Source: Helicobacteraceae bacterium (GTDB taxonomy: Bacteria > Campylobacterota > Campylobacteria > Campylobacterales > Helicobacteraceae). From it: a stretch of 64,000 nt of DNA. Both the position numbers and the translations under genes were made by a program. A model generated the notes under the pieces. The model did not search any database and had not been told where the DNA came from. It saw only the letters and a program-made list of their open reading frames with translations. The stretch spans positions 6,843 through 70,842 of the forward strand of contig CAAGLK010000112.1 of NCBI GenBank assembly GCA_900770765.1. Direction: 5' to 3'. Positions 44,570 through 52,890 of this stretch are shown here, in pieces. Position 1 is the stretch's first letter, and every line of letters begins with the position of its first letter.

Positions 44570-45615
44570 TTAGCTTTTCCTAGAATTTTTGCACCTTTTT
44601 CTGTCAGTACAACTAAATCCTCTATTCTTACACCATAATAATCTGGTATATAGATTCCAGGCTCGATGGAAAAAACCATACCTTCTTTTAATATAGTTTG
44701 CGACTTTTGCGAAATAATAGGAAGCTCGTGAATATCAAGCCCTATTCCATGTCCAGTGGAATGCACGAAATATTTTCCATATCCAGCTTTTTCAATGACG
44801 CCTCTAGCCACAGCATCTAACTCACACGCTTTCATACCTGGCTTTGCCGCTTTAATAGCCGCTTCTTGTGCTTTTAAAACAATATCATAAATCTTTTGAA
44901 TCTCTTTATTTTTGAATTTTTGTATTTTGTCAAAACTAAAGCCATTTTTAGAAAAATACCCCGTGCGTGTGGAATCGCTACAATATCGCTTGTATTTAAT
45001 CCCCGCATCAAAAAGTAGCAAATCGCCATTTTTAAGCATATCACTTGATGGAAGTGCGTGAGGCTTAGCGGCATTTGCATTAATTCCAACAATTGGATTA
45101 AAGCTTAAATCAAACTCGCCTTTATTACTTAAAAATCCTTTTGCCTTATAGTGCAAATAGGATTCTTTGCAATTTTTGCCGCATTTTTCAATAAATTTTG
45201 CAAATTTTGCAAATGCTTTAAAATTTAAGCGTTGTGATTTATCTAAAAGGGCAATTTCTTCTTGCGTTTTTATAATGCGTTTTTCTTGATGAAAATTAGG
45301 CTTTGCTAAAAATTCTATTTGAATATCGCTTGTTAATTTTTCAAAAGCATATACTGAAAATTCTTGCGGATTATAAATTAGCGTAGATTTTTCATATTTT
45401 TTTAGAATCTCTCTTGCGGATTCCACTAAATCTCTGCTAATTATTAAGCTAATGCTATATTTATCTTGCTTTAAATGCTCTTTTGCCTCTACTTCATAGC
45501 GACCATCGGTAATAAAATAACCATCATTGCCAAATGCGAGAAATAGGGCATTATCACAACTATAACCAATCTCAAAATAAAGGGCGTTTTCATCTTTAAT
45601 AATAAAATTTTCCAA
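44566..45615 (-). CDS. M24-family aminopeptidase (Xaa-Pro type)
   Basis: A 349-residue protein with an N-terminal creatinase-like domain (1-120) and a C-terminal pita-bread domain. Metal ligands are visible as 'LLFDAGIKYKRYCSDSTRT' (two Asp), 'HSTGHGIGLDIHELP' (His), 'GMVFSIEPGIYI' (Glu) and 'GVRIEDLVV' (Glu). It probably removes residues before proline. A strong AAGGAGGG ribosome site precedes the ATG. Confidence 0.9.
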   Translation of the reverse strand: MENFIIKDENALYFEIGYSCDNALFLAFGNDGYFITDGRYEVEAKEHLKQDKYSISLIISRDLVESAREILKKYEKSTLIYNPQEFSVYAFEKLTSDIQIEFLAKPNFHQEKRIIKTQEEIALLDKSQRLNFKAFAKFAKFIEKCGKNCKESYLHYKAKGFLSNKGEFDLSFNPIVGINANAAKPHALPSSDMLKNGDLLLFDAGIKYKRYCSDSTRTGYFSKNGFSFDKIQKFKNKEIQKIYDIVLKAQEAAIKAAKPGMKACELDAVARGVIEKAGYGKYFVHSTGHGIGLDIHELPIISQKSQTILKEGMVFSIEPGIYIPDYYGVRIEDLVVLTEKGAKILGKAK

Positions 45616-45637
45616 ACAAACCCTCCTTTTGCCTTAA

Positions 45638-46117
45638 CTATTGCTGCTGCGCTTGTGCTTTTCTAGCTTCTTTAATAGCATTAATTTCGCTTAAAATTTG
45701 TGCTAAACCTTGCAATGCTAAATGATAGCCAACAGGGCCAAACCCAGCCACCACACCAGCACAAACACCAGCGGTAATGCTTTCTTGTCTAAATTTTTCT
45801 CTAGCGTGGATATTACTAATATGCACTTCAATTGTAGGTAACCCAACAGCAGAAATAGCATCTCTAATAGCTATTGAAGTATGAGAATACGCCGCTGGAT
45901 TTATAATAATCCCATCATATTGCCCTAAACATTCTTGTATTTTATCCACAATTTCGCCCTCAAAATTGCTTTGAAAAAAATCCACTTCAATGCCGATTTG
46001 CTCTGCGTGCTTTTTAATATTTTCGTGTATTGTTTCTAGTTTTGCATGTCCATAAATGCGTGGGTCGCGGATACCTAGCATATTTAAATTTGGTCCTTGA
46101 ATTACCATTGCTTTCAT
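45638..46117 (-). CDS. aroQ: 3-dehydroquinate dehydratase, type II
   Basis: About 159 residues. The start '[22 protein letters not shown]' contains the catalytic Tyr loop, then '[14 protein letters not shown]', '[18 protein letters not shown]' and '[15 protein letters not shown]' (here 'IEVHISN..') follow. It catalyses the third step of the shikimate pathway. I set the start at 46117 because AGGAG is 5 bp upstream and the family begins exactly there; an upstream in-frame extension of 24 residues would run through the promoter. Confidence 0.94.
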   Translation of the reverse strand: MKAMVIQGPNLNMLGIRDPRIYGHAKLETIHENIKKHAEQIGIEVDFFQSNFEGEIVDKIQECLGQYDGIIINPAAYSHTSIAIRDAISAVGLPTIEVHISNIHAREKFRQESITAGVCAGVVAGFGPVGYHLALQGLAQILSEINAIKEARKAQAQQQ

Positions 46118-46145
46118 TGTAGCTCCTAAAGTTAAAAATTTGCAA

Positions 46146-46151
46146 ATTATA
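46146..46151 (-). promoter_or_regulatory. Probable -10 box for aroQ
   Basis: Minus-strand TATAAT 29-34 bp before the aroQ ATG, followed by TTGCAAATTTTTAAC. Its presence inside a longer in-frame extension supports the shorter aroQ start. Confidence 0.55.
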
Positions 46152-46206
46152 GCAGAAAACTTGCACTTTGCAGTGGGCAAATAATTCACATTTTCGTCAT
46201 CAGTTT

Positions 46207-46247
46207 CGTCATTGCGAGAGATTCGCTAGAATCTCGTGGCAATCTAC
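46207..46247 (+). repeat. Dispersed palindromic element, copy 3
   Basis: CGTCATTGCGAG ... TCGTGGCAATCTAC with an inner perfect stem GAGATTC / GAATCTC around loop GCTA. The outer parts match the copy at 19987, but the inner stem has a different sequence that is again self-complementary. Confidence 0.8.
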
Positions 46248-46285
46248 ACATTACTACCTTAAAGTTATTTAAATATCTGCACCCC

Positions 46286-46378
46286 TCACTTTTTATACGC
46301 ATAATACAAAAACGCGCCCATTCCCACGACAAACACGACACATAAAAACACAATTAGCACAATATCAAGCACACTCAT
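46286..46378 (-). CDS. Small hydrophobic membrane peptide (30 residues)
   Basis: ATG at 46378 is preceded by AAGGAG with ideal spacing, and the frame ends with TGA at 46286. Residues 4-26 form one membrane helix ('LDIVLIVFLCVVFVVGMGAF') followed by a short YYAYKK tail. It lies just downstream of rlmN. C. jejuni, as I recall, carries a 'small hydrophobic protein' gene (Cj1714) next to its rlmN homologue, which supports this being a real conserved gene. Function unknown. Confidence 0.65.
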   Translation of the reverse strand: MSVLDIVLIVFLCVVFVVGMGAFLYYAYKK

Positions 46379-46440
46379 TTTGTCTCCTTTTTAAAAAATA
46401 TTCTTTTAAAAAATCGCTCACTTTAGAATCCTTACGCTTT

Positions 46441-47487
46441 TTATAGCCCCTTTTGCTCCCTTAATTGCCCACAAGCCGCGCTAATATCAAGCCCTTTAGA
46501 CTCTCTAATGGTGCATAAAAGCCCCTTTTTTAGCAAATATTCTCTAAAAGCCTCTACTTTTTCTACACTTGGGCGGCGATACGCACTTCCTTCGTGCGGA
46601 TTAAAATATATTAAATTCACCTTTGCTTTTAGCTTATTTAGCAGCTTCACTAGCTTTTTTGCACTATCTAAACCATCGTTTAAATCAGCAATCATAAGGT
46701 ATTCAAACATTACTCTTTTACGACTATCAATGGGGAAAAGCGCTACTTCATTAATCACCGCTTCAATGTTATACGCCTTGTTTATAGGCATTAGCTCACT
46801 GCGGAGGGCGTCATCTACAGCGTGAAGTGAAATAGCAAGTTGCACACCTAGATTCAACGCACCTAGCTTTTTAATTTTCGGCGCGATTCCACTTGTAGAA
46901 ATCGTCTGGCGGCGAGTAGATATGCTTAATCCATCAAGCTCAGCTAGAATCCTAACCGCCTTTGCCACAGCTTCTAAATTATCCAGCGGCTCGCCCATCC
47001 CCATATACACGATATTTACCGCCTTATTATGTGGAATCTCTCTATCTTTTTTAATCGCTAGCACTTGATAGACTATCTCGCCAGCGCTAAGATTCCGCAC
47101 GAATCCGCCCTTAGCAGTAAGGCAGAAGCTACAGCCCACTTTACAGCCGATTTGTGAGCTAAGGCAGAGTGTAAATTTATCATCTTTCATTTTTAAAAAC
47201 ACCGCTTCATAGCTTAAATTATCTTGTGTTTTAAAGAGATATTTCACGCTTCCATCGCTACTATTTTGCTGCGTTAGAATCCTAGCCTTTTGTGTGCTAA
47301 AATGCTCGCTTAAATAGCCTTTTAGATTCTGCGGTAAATTATCCATTGCTAAAAAATCTTCACAATATCGCACATAAAGCCAATGGTAAATTTGCTTCGC
47401 GCGGAATCGCTGGAATCCGGCTTTTTCTAGCTCATCGCCTAACTCGCTTAGTGTGTAGCTATAAATATTTTTTTTAGATTCTTGCAT
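46441..47487 (-). CDS. rlmN: Dual-specificity 23S rRNA/tRNA (adenine-C2)-methyltransferase
   Basis: A 348-residue radical-SAM enzyme with cluster Cys115, Cys119 and Cys122 ('CKVGCSFC') and a further Cys in 'SAACGQLR' near the C-terminus for the methyl-relay mechanism. It methylates A2503 of 23S rRNA and A37 of some tRNAs. '[13 protein letters not shown]' and '[12 protein letters not shown]' are also diagnostic. Confidence 0.95.
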   Translation of the reverse strand: MQESKKNIYSYTLSELGDELEKAGFQRFRAKQIYHWLYVRYCEDFLAMDNLPQNLKGYLSEHFSTQKARILTQQNSSDGSVKYLFKTQDNLSYEAVFLKMKDDKFTLCLSSQIGCKVGCSFCLTAKGGFVRNLSAGEIVYQVLAIKKDREIPHNKAVNIVYMGMGEPLDNLEAVAKAVRILAELDGLSISTRRQTISTSGIAPKIKKLGALNLGVQLAISLHAVDDALRSELMPINKAYNIEAVINEVALFPIDSRKRVMFEYLMIADLNDGLDSAKKLVKLLNKLKAKVNLIYFNPHEGSAYRRPSVEKVEAFREYLLKKGLLCTIRESKGLDISAACGQLREQKGL

Positions 47488-47497
47488 TTTTTACCTT

Positions 47498-48100
47498 TTA
47501 AAACTTGCTTTTTATGTAGGATTCTAGCTTTTGCTTTGCGGCGTTGTGATTTTCTAAAAATTCTTTTTGCGCGTCTTTGTGGATATGATTTGTGATACAA
47601 AAGATTCCAAGAGCTGGGATATTAAAAGCCTTCGCCACTTGTAAAATGCTAAAAAACTCCATATTTTCATATAGGATTCCAAGTTTTAAAAGCCTATCCG
47701 CCAAGCCAGAATCCGTGCTTATATAATTACTTGAGTTTATGATATTTTGCGATTTTGCATTTTCTAAATTAAATGTTTCATGTGAAACATTTTTATTTTT
47801 ACTTGTATCTTTATCTAAATTTTCCCCCATTGTTTCATATGAAACATTTACAAAATTATCTAAAGGCGTGTAGCTTTGATTTTGTAAAAACGACAGCTCA
47901 ATATTTGCCGCACTAGTGCTTTCTATAATTTCTAGCAGTTGCGATTCCACATTATACGCCCCACAAGTGCCGATAAACACGATTTCACTAGGCTTATCGT
48001 GCATAATAGAAAGTGTCAAATTAATCGCAGATTCCACCAGCCCCACGCCGATACTTTTTGCAAAGCTAAAGCTCTCACACTTCCCAGCGCAATAAATCAT
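47498..48100 (-). CDS. Nucleoside phosphorylase-like protein carrying two parS-like sites
   Basis: A 200-residue protein. 'EIVFIGTCGAYN' (residues 39-50) and the late 'NMEFFSILQVAKAFNIPALGIFCITNH' are typical of the purine nucleoside phosphorylase/MTA nucleosidase superfamily, including the acidic residue that contacts the ribose. Compared with that fold, the segment around residues 83-128 looks inserted. It contains 'NVSYET' (85-90) and 'NVSHET' (104-109), which are literal translations of two 16-bp palindromes resembling parS. The substrate is unknown. Confidence 0.7.
   Translation of the reverse strand: MIYCAGKCESFSFAKSIGVGLVESAINLTLSIMHDKPSEIVFIGTCGAYNVESQLLEIIESTSAANIELSFLQNQSYTPLDNFVNVSYETMGENLDKDTSKNKNVSHETFNLENAKSQNIINSSNYISTDSGLADRLLKLGILYENMEFFSILQVAKAFNIPALGIFCITNHIHKDAQKEFLENHNAAKQKLESYIKSKF
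47774..47789. promoter_or_regulatory. parS-like centromere site 1
   Basis: TGTTTCATGTGAAACA differs at one position from the canonical ParB-binding sequence TGTTTCACGTGAAACA. It lies inside the nucleoside phosphorylase-like gene. Confidence 0.7.
47831..47846. promoter_or_regulatory. parS-like centromere site 2
   Basis: TGTTTCATATGAAACA is a perfect 16-bp palindrome with the parS half-site TGTTTCA, differing from the canonical sequence at the two central positions. It begins 57 bp from the start of the first site. Confidence 0.65.
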
Positions 48101-48160
48101 AACCCCTCCAACTTTAAAAATCTAAATTTGCAATTCCACATTTTCACCGCTATCCACATT

Positions 48161-48202
48161 GTCATTGCGAGAAAATTCGTAAGAATTTTCGTGGCAATCT
48201 AA
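48161..48202 (+). repeat. Dispersed palindromic element, copy 4
   Basis: GTCATTGCGAG ... TCGTGGCAATCTAA with inner perfect stem GAAAATTC / GAATTTTC and loop GTAA. It fills most of the 121-bp gap between the phosphorylase-like and S4-domain genes; a GATTCCAC motif follows at 48206. Confidence 0.8.
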
Positions 48203-48221
48203 CGCGATTCCACATTTTTAC

Positions 48222-48482
48222 CTACCGCTTTCCGCTATCCGTTTCCCTAAAATACAAATGCGATTCCTCCTTTTTAATCGTCTTTTGCGTTGGAATCTGC
48301 AACACTTCATAAAATTTAGATTTTTCTAAATAGCAAATTTCAATCACATCGCCCTTTTTCACTTCCTTACTTGCTTTCACACTCACGCCACCGATTTTTA
48401 CCACACCATTTTCAATCATATCTTGCGCAATTGCTCGCCGCTTTACGATATTTACGCTATTTAAATACTTATCTATCCGCAT
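48222..48482 (-). CDS. S4-domain RNA-binding protein (RqcP/Hsp15-like)
   Basis: An 86-residue protein, nearly all S4 domain: 'MRIDKYLNSVNIVKRRAIAQDMIENGVVKIGG' and 'KASKEVKKGDVIEI'. Small S4 proteins of this type bind ribosomal RNA or tRNA on stalled large subunits (RqcP, Hsp15). The C-terminal 'TDSGKR' is encoded by CGGATAGCGGAAAGC, which resembles part of the dapA insertion. TATAAT at 48506 serves as probable promoter. Confidence 0.82.
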   Translation of the reverse strand: MRIDKYLNSVNIVKRRAIAQDMIENGVVKIGGVSVKASKEVKKGDVIEICYLEKSKFYEVLQIPTQKTIKKEESHLYFRETDSGKR

Positions 48483-48505
48483 TTTTCACCCTTGATTTTT
48501 GCAAA

Positions 48506-48511
48506 ATTATA
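48506..48511 (-). promoter_or_regulatory. Probable -10 box for the S4-domain gene
   Basis: Minus-strand TATAAT followed by TTTGCAAAAATC, 24 bp before the ATG at 48482. Confidence 0.5.
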
Positions 48512-48533
48512 GCAAAAACACAAGGCTATTTGA

Positions 48534-48539
48534 TATACT
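48534..48539 (+). promoter_or_regulatory. Probable -10 box for the isochorismatase-like gene
   Basis: TATACT 30 bp before the ATG at 48569; AAAGGAG follows as ribosome site. It forms a divergent promoter pair with the S4-domain gene. Confidence 0.4.
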
Positions 48540-48568
48540 AAAGCCACACAAAACGCAAAGGAGCAAAA

Positions 48569-49141
48569 ATGCTAAATTTACAAGAATCACTATTAATTTG
48601 CATTGACGCACAAGAGAAATTAATAAATGCAATGGCAGAGAAAGAGCGGTTTTTAAAAAACGCTAGAATCTTATTAAAAGGCGTAGAAATTTTAAGCAAA
48701 AATGTAGATGAAGCAAGGCGGAATCCTGCAAGGCAATCGCAAATAATATTTAGCGAACAATACAAAAAAGGCTTAGAAAATACACACAACGCACTAGAGA
48801 TTCCACACGCAACACATTTTGAAAAAACCACATTTAGCATTTTTAAAGATGAAGAAATTACAAACCACATAAAACGCACACGAGCAAAGGAGCTAATAAT
48901 TTGCGGTATTGAAGCACATATTTGCGTCTTGCAAAGTGTGTTTGATGCACTAAATCTAGGCTATAGCGTATGGGTAGCTGAAGACGCAGTAACTTCAAGG
49001 GATTTAAAAAACTATAAAAACGCAATAGAGCTTATGCGGCAATTTGGGGCAAAAATCACTTGCGCCGAATCCGCACTTTTTGCGTTAATGCAAGATTGTA
49101 AGCATAAAAACTTTAAGGAAATTAGCGCATTGATTAAATAA
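48569..49141 (+). CDS. Isochorismatase-family cysteine hydrolase
   Basis: A 190-residue alpha/beta hydrolase of the nicotinamidase/isochorismatase superfamily. The expected catalytic Asp is in 'LLICIDAQEKL' and the Cys in 'ELIICGIEAHICVLQSVFDALNLGY'; a Lys lies around residue 90 ('FEKTTFSIF'). Substrate cannot be read from the sequence (YcaC-like hydrolases are an option). It stands alone between divergent and convergent neighbours. Confidence 0.85.
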   Translation: MLNLQESLLICIDAQEKLINAMAEKERFLKNARILLKGVEILSKNVDEARRNPARQSQIIFSEQYKKGLENTHNALEIPHATHFEKTTFSIFKDEEITNHIKRTRAKELIICGIEAHICVLQSVFDALNLGYSVWVAEDAVTSRDLKNYKNAIELMRQFGAKITCAESALFALMQDCKHKNFKEISALIK

Positions 49142-49169
49142 TGTGGAATCCTAAATTTGCGATTCCACA
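49142..49169. terminator. Bidirectional terminator between convergent genes
   Basis: TGTGGAATC / GATTCCACA inverted repeat (9-base stem, 10-base loop) begins 1 bp after the isochorismatase-like stop and is followed by TTT. It separates this gene from the convergent chemoreceptor gene and is built from two copies of the over-represented 8-mer. Confidence 0.7.
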
Positions 49170-49177
49170 TTTACCAT

Positions 49178-50509
49178 CTACTGCAGTTTCTTAATAATTT
49201 GTTGTGCTAATTCTGCGATGTTGTCAAATAATCTTTTGCTTGATTCTTCCATTTTTTCAAATTCTTTTACTACAGATTCCACGCTATCGCTATTTTTTGC
49301 ATTTGCGATTCCACATTTTGCACTATCTACTATTGCATTATGCTCTTTTATGATTCCATCTAATAGTGGCGTTCCTTTATAATTTGGATTCCCCCTATGC
49401 TCTAACCAAGTGTTAAATTCCCTAATTGCGCCCTCGCCAAAGCCTTCTACGCCTTTTTCCTTAAACACACTATCATAAGCATCGGTTTTTAAAATAATAT
49501 GGTCTATCATTAAAGAATTGCCATATAGCCGAACGATAACTTCTTTTGAATTTGTATTTACGCCGATTGCATTTTCACTCATTGTTTTTGACATTTCTTC
49601 AAAATTTTGCATCATTTCATTAAAGGCTTGAATCTCTTTTGACATAGTTTGAGAGTTTTCAAAAATATTTGAAGTATCTTGCTGGAATACATTTAGCTGA
49701 GTTTGAATCTCTTTTGTAGCGCCCTGTGTTTTTTCTGCTAACTTTCTTACCTCATCAGCTACCACGGCAAAGCCCCTCCCATGCTCGCCAGCCCTCGCTG
49801 CTTCAATAGCCGCATTTAAAGCTAATAAATTTGTCTGGTCTGCTATATCATTTATCACGCTTAGCACGCTTCGCACTTCCTCGCTTCGCTTACTTAGTGC
49901 TTCAATGGCTTCGTTGTTTGATAAAATAAGGCTTGAAATCTGCTCTAAAGTCTTTAGAGAATGCACGACAGAATCGTAATTTTTCGCTAGATTCTTAGCC
50001 ATATTTTCAATCACACTTGAGATATTTTCTAGCTTAGAAATGCTTTTATGAAAGCTTTTTTGAATAAACTTTTGCTGCTCAAAATTACCATTAATCTCGC
50101 TTAGCTTAAAATTTAGCGCGATTTTATCCCCTAGTGAAATAGCCTTATTTATCGCATCTAGGCTTTTATTAATTTGTGTGCCAACTAGTGCTAAATTTGG
50201 CAGTAGCCCCTCGCTTAAAAATGGTCTATAAGCACCCTTTTTACTTGATTTTGAAATTGAAGTTTTACTCTCTCTAATAAAGGCTTCTAGCTGGTCGCTT
50301 AAGCCATTTAGCTGCCCAGCTAGAATCCCAAGAGAGCTGGAATCTAAATTTGTGATTCTAACTTCAAAATTCCCCCTTGTCGCTTCTTTTATTAAATAAT
50401 TGATTTTTGCTAGCATTGCAGAATCTTTTTGCTTTTGTTTCAAAAGAATAGCGATAAATACGACAAGCCCAACACTAACTAATAATAAAAATATCACTAA
50501 AGCTAACAT
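49178..50509 (-). CDS. CetA-like chemotaxis signalling protein with degenerate zinc-binding tail
   Basis: A 443-residue protein with one N-terminal membrane helix (1-24), a HAMP-like and coiled segment (25-200), and the highly conserved methyl-accepting signalling tip '[41 protein letters not shown]'. The last 110 residues resemble a CZB domain ('[14 protein letters not shown]...FNTWLEHR...[10 protein letters not shown]'), but the Cys and one His of the zinc site are missing. There is no periplasmic sensor domain. Pairing with the PAS gene upstream (TAATG overlap) matches the bipartite CetA/CetB energy-taxis system of Campylobacter. Confidence 0.8.
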   Translation of the reverse strand: MLALVIFLLLVSVGLVVFIAILLKQKQKDSAMLAKINYLIKEATRGNFEVRITNLDSSSLGILAGQLNGLSDQLEAFIRESKTSISKSSKKGAYRPFLSEGLLPNLALVGTQINKSLDAINKAISLGDKIALNFKLSEINGNFEQQKFIQKSFHKSISKLENISSVIENMAKNLAKNYDSVVHSLKTLEQISSLILSNNEAIEALSKRSEEVRSVLSVINDIADQTNLLALNAAIEAARAGEHGRGFAVVADEVRKLAEKTQGATKEIQTQLNVFQQDTSNIFENSQTMSKEIQAFNEMMQNFEEMSKTMSENAIGVNTNSKEVIVRLYGNSLMIDHIILKTDAYDSVFKEKGVEGFGEGAIREFNTWLEHRGNPNYKGTPLLDGIIKEHNAIVDSAKCGIANAKNSDSVESVVKEFEKMEESSKRLFDNIAELAQQIIKKLQ

Positions 50510-51003
50510 TACTCACCCCTTTTTACTTGAAGCTCTAAGACAAAGCTATTATAATCTTGCGAAGTCGCAAAATGCTCTTTAAATAATGCCTCCCCAGCTT
50601 TAATGCCACCGCTTGCTTCCGCCTCTCTTAATGCTTTATAAAATTCTTGTATTTTCTCTAAGCCTTGTGGATTTGGCTTACGCCTTACAGAGTGGAATCC
50701 TATAATATTATTTTTCACATCCACAGATGGCGTTACATTGGCAAACACCCAGTAAAACTCGCCATCTTTTGTGCGGTTTTTTACATATACATTTACCTCT
50801 CTTTTTTGCGTTATTTCATCCCATAAAAACTTAAACACACTTCGTGGCATATCCTTATGACGCACTATTGAGTGAGCTTTACCTAAAAGCTCTTTTTCTC
50901 TATAGCCAGAGATTTCTATAAAAGCAGCGTTGCAGTAGGTGATTTTACCTTTTGTATCCGTCTTTGAGACTAAAAAGTCGGTAACCTTTCTTTCTTTTTC
51001 CAT
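50509..51003 (-). CDS. CetB-like PAS-domain energy-taxis sensor
   Basis: A 164-residue cytoplasmic protein. Residues 10-115 form an Aer-type PAS domain ('[46 protein letters not shown] ...'), which in CetB/Aer binds FAD and senses redox state. A helical tail follows. It lacks its own signalling domain and would act through the adjacent CetA-like protein. The 189-bp AT-rich upstream gap holds no other gene. Confidence 0.85.
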   Translation of the reverse strand: MEKERKVTDFLVSKTDTKGKITYCNAAFIEISGYREKELLGKAHSIVRHKDMPRSVFKFLWDEITQKREVNVYVKNRTKDGEFYWVFANVTPSVDVKNNIIGFHSVRRKPNPQGLEKIQEFYKALREAEASGGIKAGEALFKEHFATSQDYNSFVLELQVKRGE

Positions 51004-51154
51004 AACAATCCCTTTTAGTTAATAAAATTTATCAATTATAAAAATTATTTGTTAATCAATAGTTAATTATTAGAAAATAATAATCTTTCTTATTTAATTT
51101 TTATGTAATCTTTCAAATTTACACAATTAAAAGGATTTTTATAAGTTTTTTTCT

Positions 51155-51160
51155 TATAAT
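51155..51160 (+). promoter_or_regulatory. Probable -10 box for argG
   Basis: TATAAT 33 bp before the argG ATG and followed by TTCGCCTTTTATTTTG. This is nearly identical to the sequence after the bamD -10 box. I see no ARG-box type palindrome with confidence. Confidence 0.55.
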
Positions 51161-51192
51161 TTCGCCTTTTATTTTGCTTAAAGGAGCTTGTT

Positions 51193-52413
51193 ATGAAAGA
51201 GATTAAAAAGGTAGTTTTGGCTTATAGTGGTGGGCTTGATACTAGCGTGATTTTAAAATGGCTTGGGGATAATTATAATTGTGAGGTTGTTACATTTACC
51301 GCTGATATTGGACAAGGCGAAGAGGTAGAGCCTGCAAGGGCAAAAGCACAAAAGCTAGGGATAAAGCCTGAAAATATTTTTATTGAAGATTTAAGAGAGG
51401 AATTTATCCGTGATTTTGTATTCCCTATGTTTAGGGCAAATACGATTTATGAGGGAGAGTATTTGCTAGGCACTTCAATAGCTAGACCGCTAATTGCAAA
51501 ACGCCTTGTAGAAATCGCTAAAAAAGTAGGCGCAGACGCCATAAGCCACGGCGCCACAGGGAAGGGAAACGACCAAGTGCGATTTGAAATAGGAGCTTAT
51601 GCGCTAAATCCAGATATTAAGGTAATCGCCCCTTGGCGTGAGTGGGATTTAAACAGCCGCGAAAAATTATTACAATATGCACAAAATGCTGGAATCCAAA
51701 TAGAAAAAAAGGCAAATAAATCGCCTTATTCAATGGACGCAAACCTACTTCACATAAGCTATGAAGGGCAGATTTTAGAAGACCCAAATGCCGCACCAGA
51801 AGAGGATATGTGGCGATGGAGTGTAAGCCCTAAAAACGCACCAGATACGCCTACAATAATCACAATTGAATTTGAAAAAGGCGATGGAGTAAGCATTAAT
51901 GGCGAGAAACTTAGCCCAGCGGCGTTCTGGGAAAAGCTAAATAAACTAGGCGCAGAAAATGGAATCGGCCGCTTAGATTTAGTAGAAAATCGCTATGTGG
52001 GGATGAAAAGCCGCGGCTGCTATGAAACGCCGGGCGGGACGATTTACCTAAAAGCACATCGTGCTATTGAATCGCTATGCTTAGATAGAGAGGAAGCGCA
52101 TTTAAAAGATGAAATAATGCCAAAATATGCTAGCTTAATTTACAATGGCTATTGGTTTAGCCCAGAGCGAGAAGCACTGCAGGCATTAATTGACAAAACA
52201 CAGACAAGAGTTAGCGGAAGCGTGAGATTAGAGCTATATAAAGGCAATGTTACGATTCTAGGAAGAGAGTCTAAAAACTCTCTATTTAGCGCGGCTTATA
52301 GCACTTTTGAAGAGGATTCTGTGTATAACCAAAGCGATGCAGGAGGCTTTATTAAACTAAACGCATTAAGATTTATTATCGCTGGAAAAGCAAAAAATAA
52401 GGAGACAAAATGA
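51193..52413 (+). CDS. argG: Argininosuccinate synthase
   Basis: A 406-residue ATP-dependent ligase joining citrulline and aspartate in arginine synthesis. N-type ATP pyrophosphatase motif '[16 protein letters not shown]', '[15 protein letters not shown]', '[16 protein letters not shown]' and '[19 protein letters not shown]' are all visible. Its stop overlaps the start of the next gene (ATGA). H. pylori lacks de novo arginine synthesis, which supports a non-pylori species. Confidence 0.96.
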   Translation: MKEIKKVVLAYSGGLDTSVILKWLGDNYNCEVVTFTADIGQGEEVEPARAKAQKLGIKPENIFIEDLREEFIRDFVFPMFRANTIYEGEYLLGTSIARPLIAKRLVEIAKKVGADAISHGATGKGNDQVRFEIGAYALNPDIKVIAPWREWDLNSREKLLQYAQNAGIQIEKKANKSPYSMDANLLHISYEGQILEDPNAAPEEDMWRWSVSPKNAPDTPTIITIEFEKGDGVSINGEKLSPAAFWEKLNKLGAENGIGRLDLVENRYVGMKSRGCYETPGGTIYLKAHRAIESLCLDREEAHLKDEIMPKYASLIYNGYWFSPEREALQALIDKTQTRVSGSVRLELYKGNVTILGRESKNSLFSAAYSTFEEDSVYNQSDAGGFIKLNALRFIIAGKAKNKETK

Positions 52414-52808
52414 CACAAGAAATTTTAGACTTTTTAGACAAACATCCGCTATTTTTAGCGACAAAGGGCACTTGCGGGAATCCTAGAGTGCGACCTGTGC
52501 AAAGTGCGTTGTGGCTTAACAATAAGCTATATTTTTGCACTAGCACTAAGAAAAATTTATACAAGCATTTTAATAATCATGCTGGCGTGGAGTTTAGCGG
52601 ATTTGATGGAATCTCTACTTGGATTAGAATCCGTGGCGAAGCAAAAGTTAGCGATGAGCTAAGCGTTAAAAAAGCAATGCTTGAAAAGTATCCACTCGCA
52701 AAAGAGATTTATAAAGACGCAGAAAATCCAGACTTTGCGATATTTTACTTAGAAAATGTAAGCATAAAGATACAAGATTTTAATGGTAGAGATGAGGTTA
52801 TTAGATAA
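52410..52808 (+). CDS. Pyridoxamine-phosphate-oxidase-fold flavoprotein, putative
   Basis: A 132-residue split-barrel protein: '[40 protein letters not shown]' and 'IRIRGEAKV' match the FMN-binding PNPOx-like family. Many members are small flavin reductases or heme/F420-related, so the substrate is open. It is translationally coupled to argG. Confidence 0.78.
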   Translation: MTQEILDFLDKHPLFLATKGTCGNPRVRPVQSALWLNNKLYFCTSTKKNLYKHFNNHAGVEFSGFDGISTWIRIRGEAKVSDELSVKKAMLEKYPLAKEIYKDAENPDFAIFYLENVSIKIQDFNGRDEVIR

Positions 52809-52890
52809 CAGAAGGTTATTGGCAGAGGGCAGACAAGGGGAGGTGGAATCCGCCTTGCGATTCCATATTTTTAAAATTACAAGGATATTT

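Noticed and set aside
46118..46189. Longer aroQ start adding 24 residues
   Set aside because: The extension contains the TATAAT promoter and the ribosome site of the shorter, family-consistent start at 46117.
52783..52890. Longer start for the DUF945-like gene
   Set aside because: The extension overlaps the previous gene and precedes a good ribosome site and signal-anchor at 52891.
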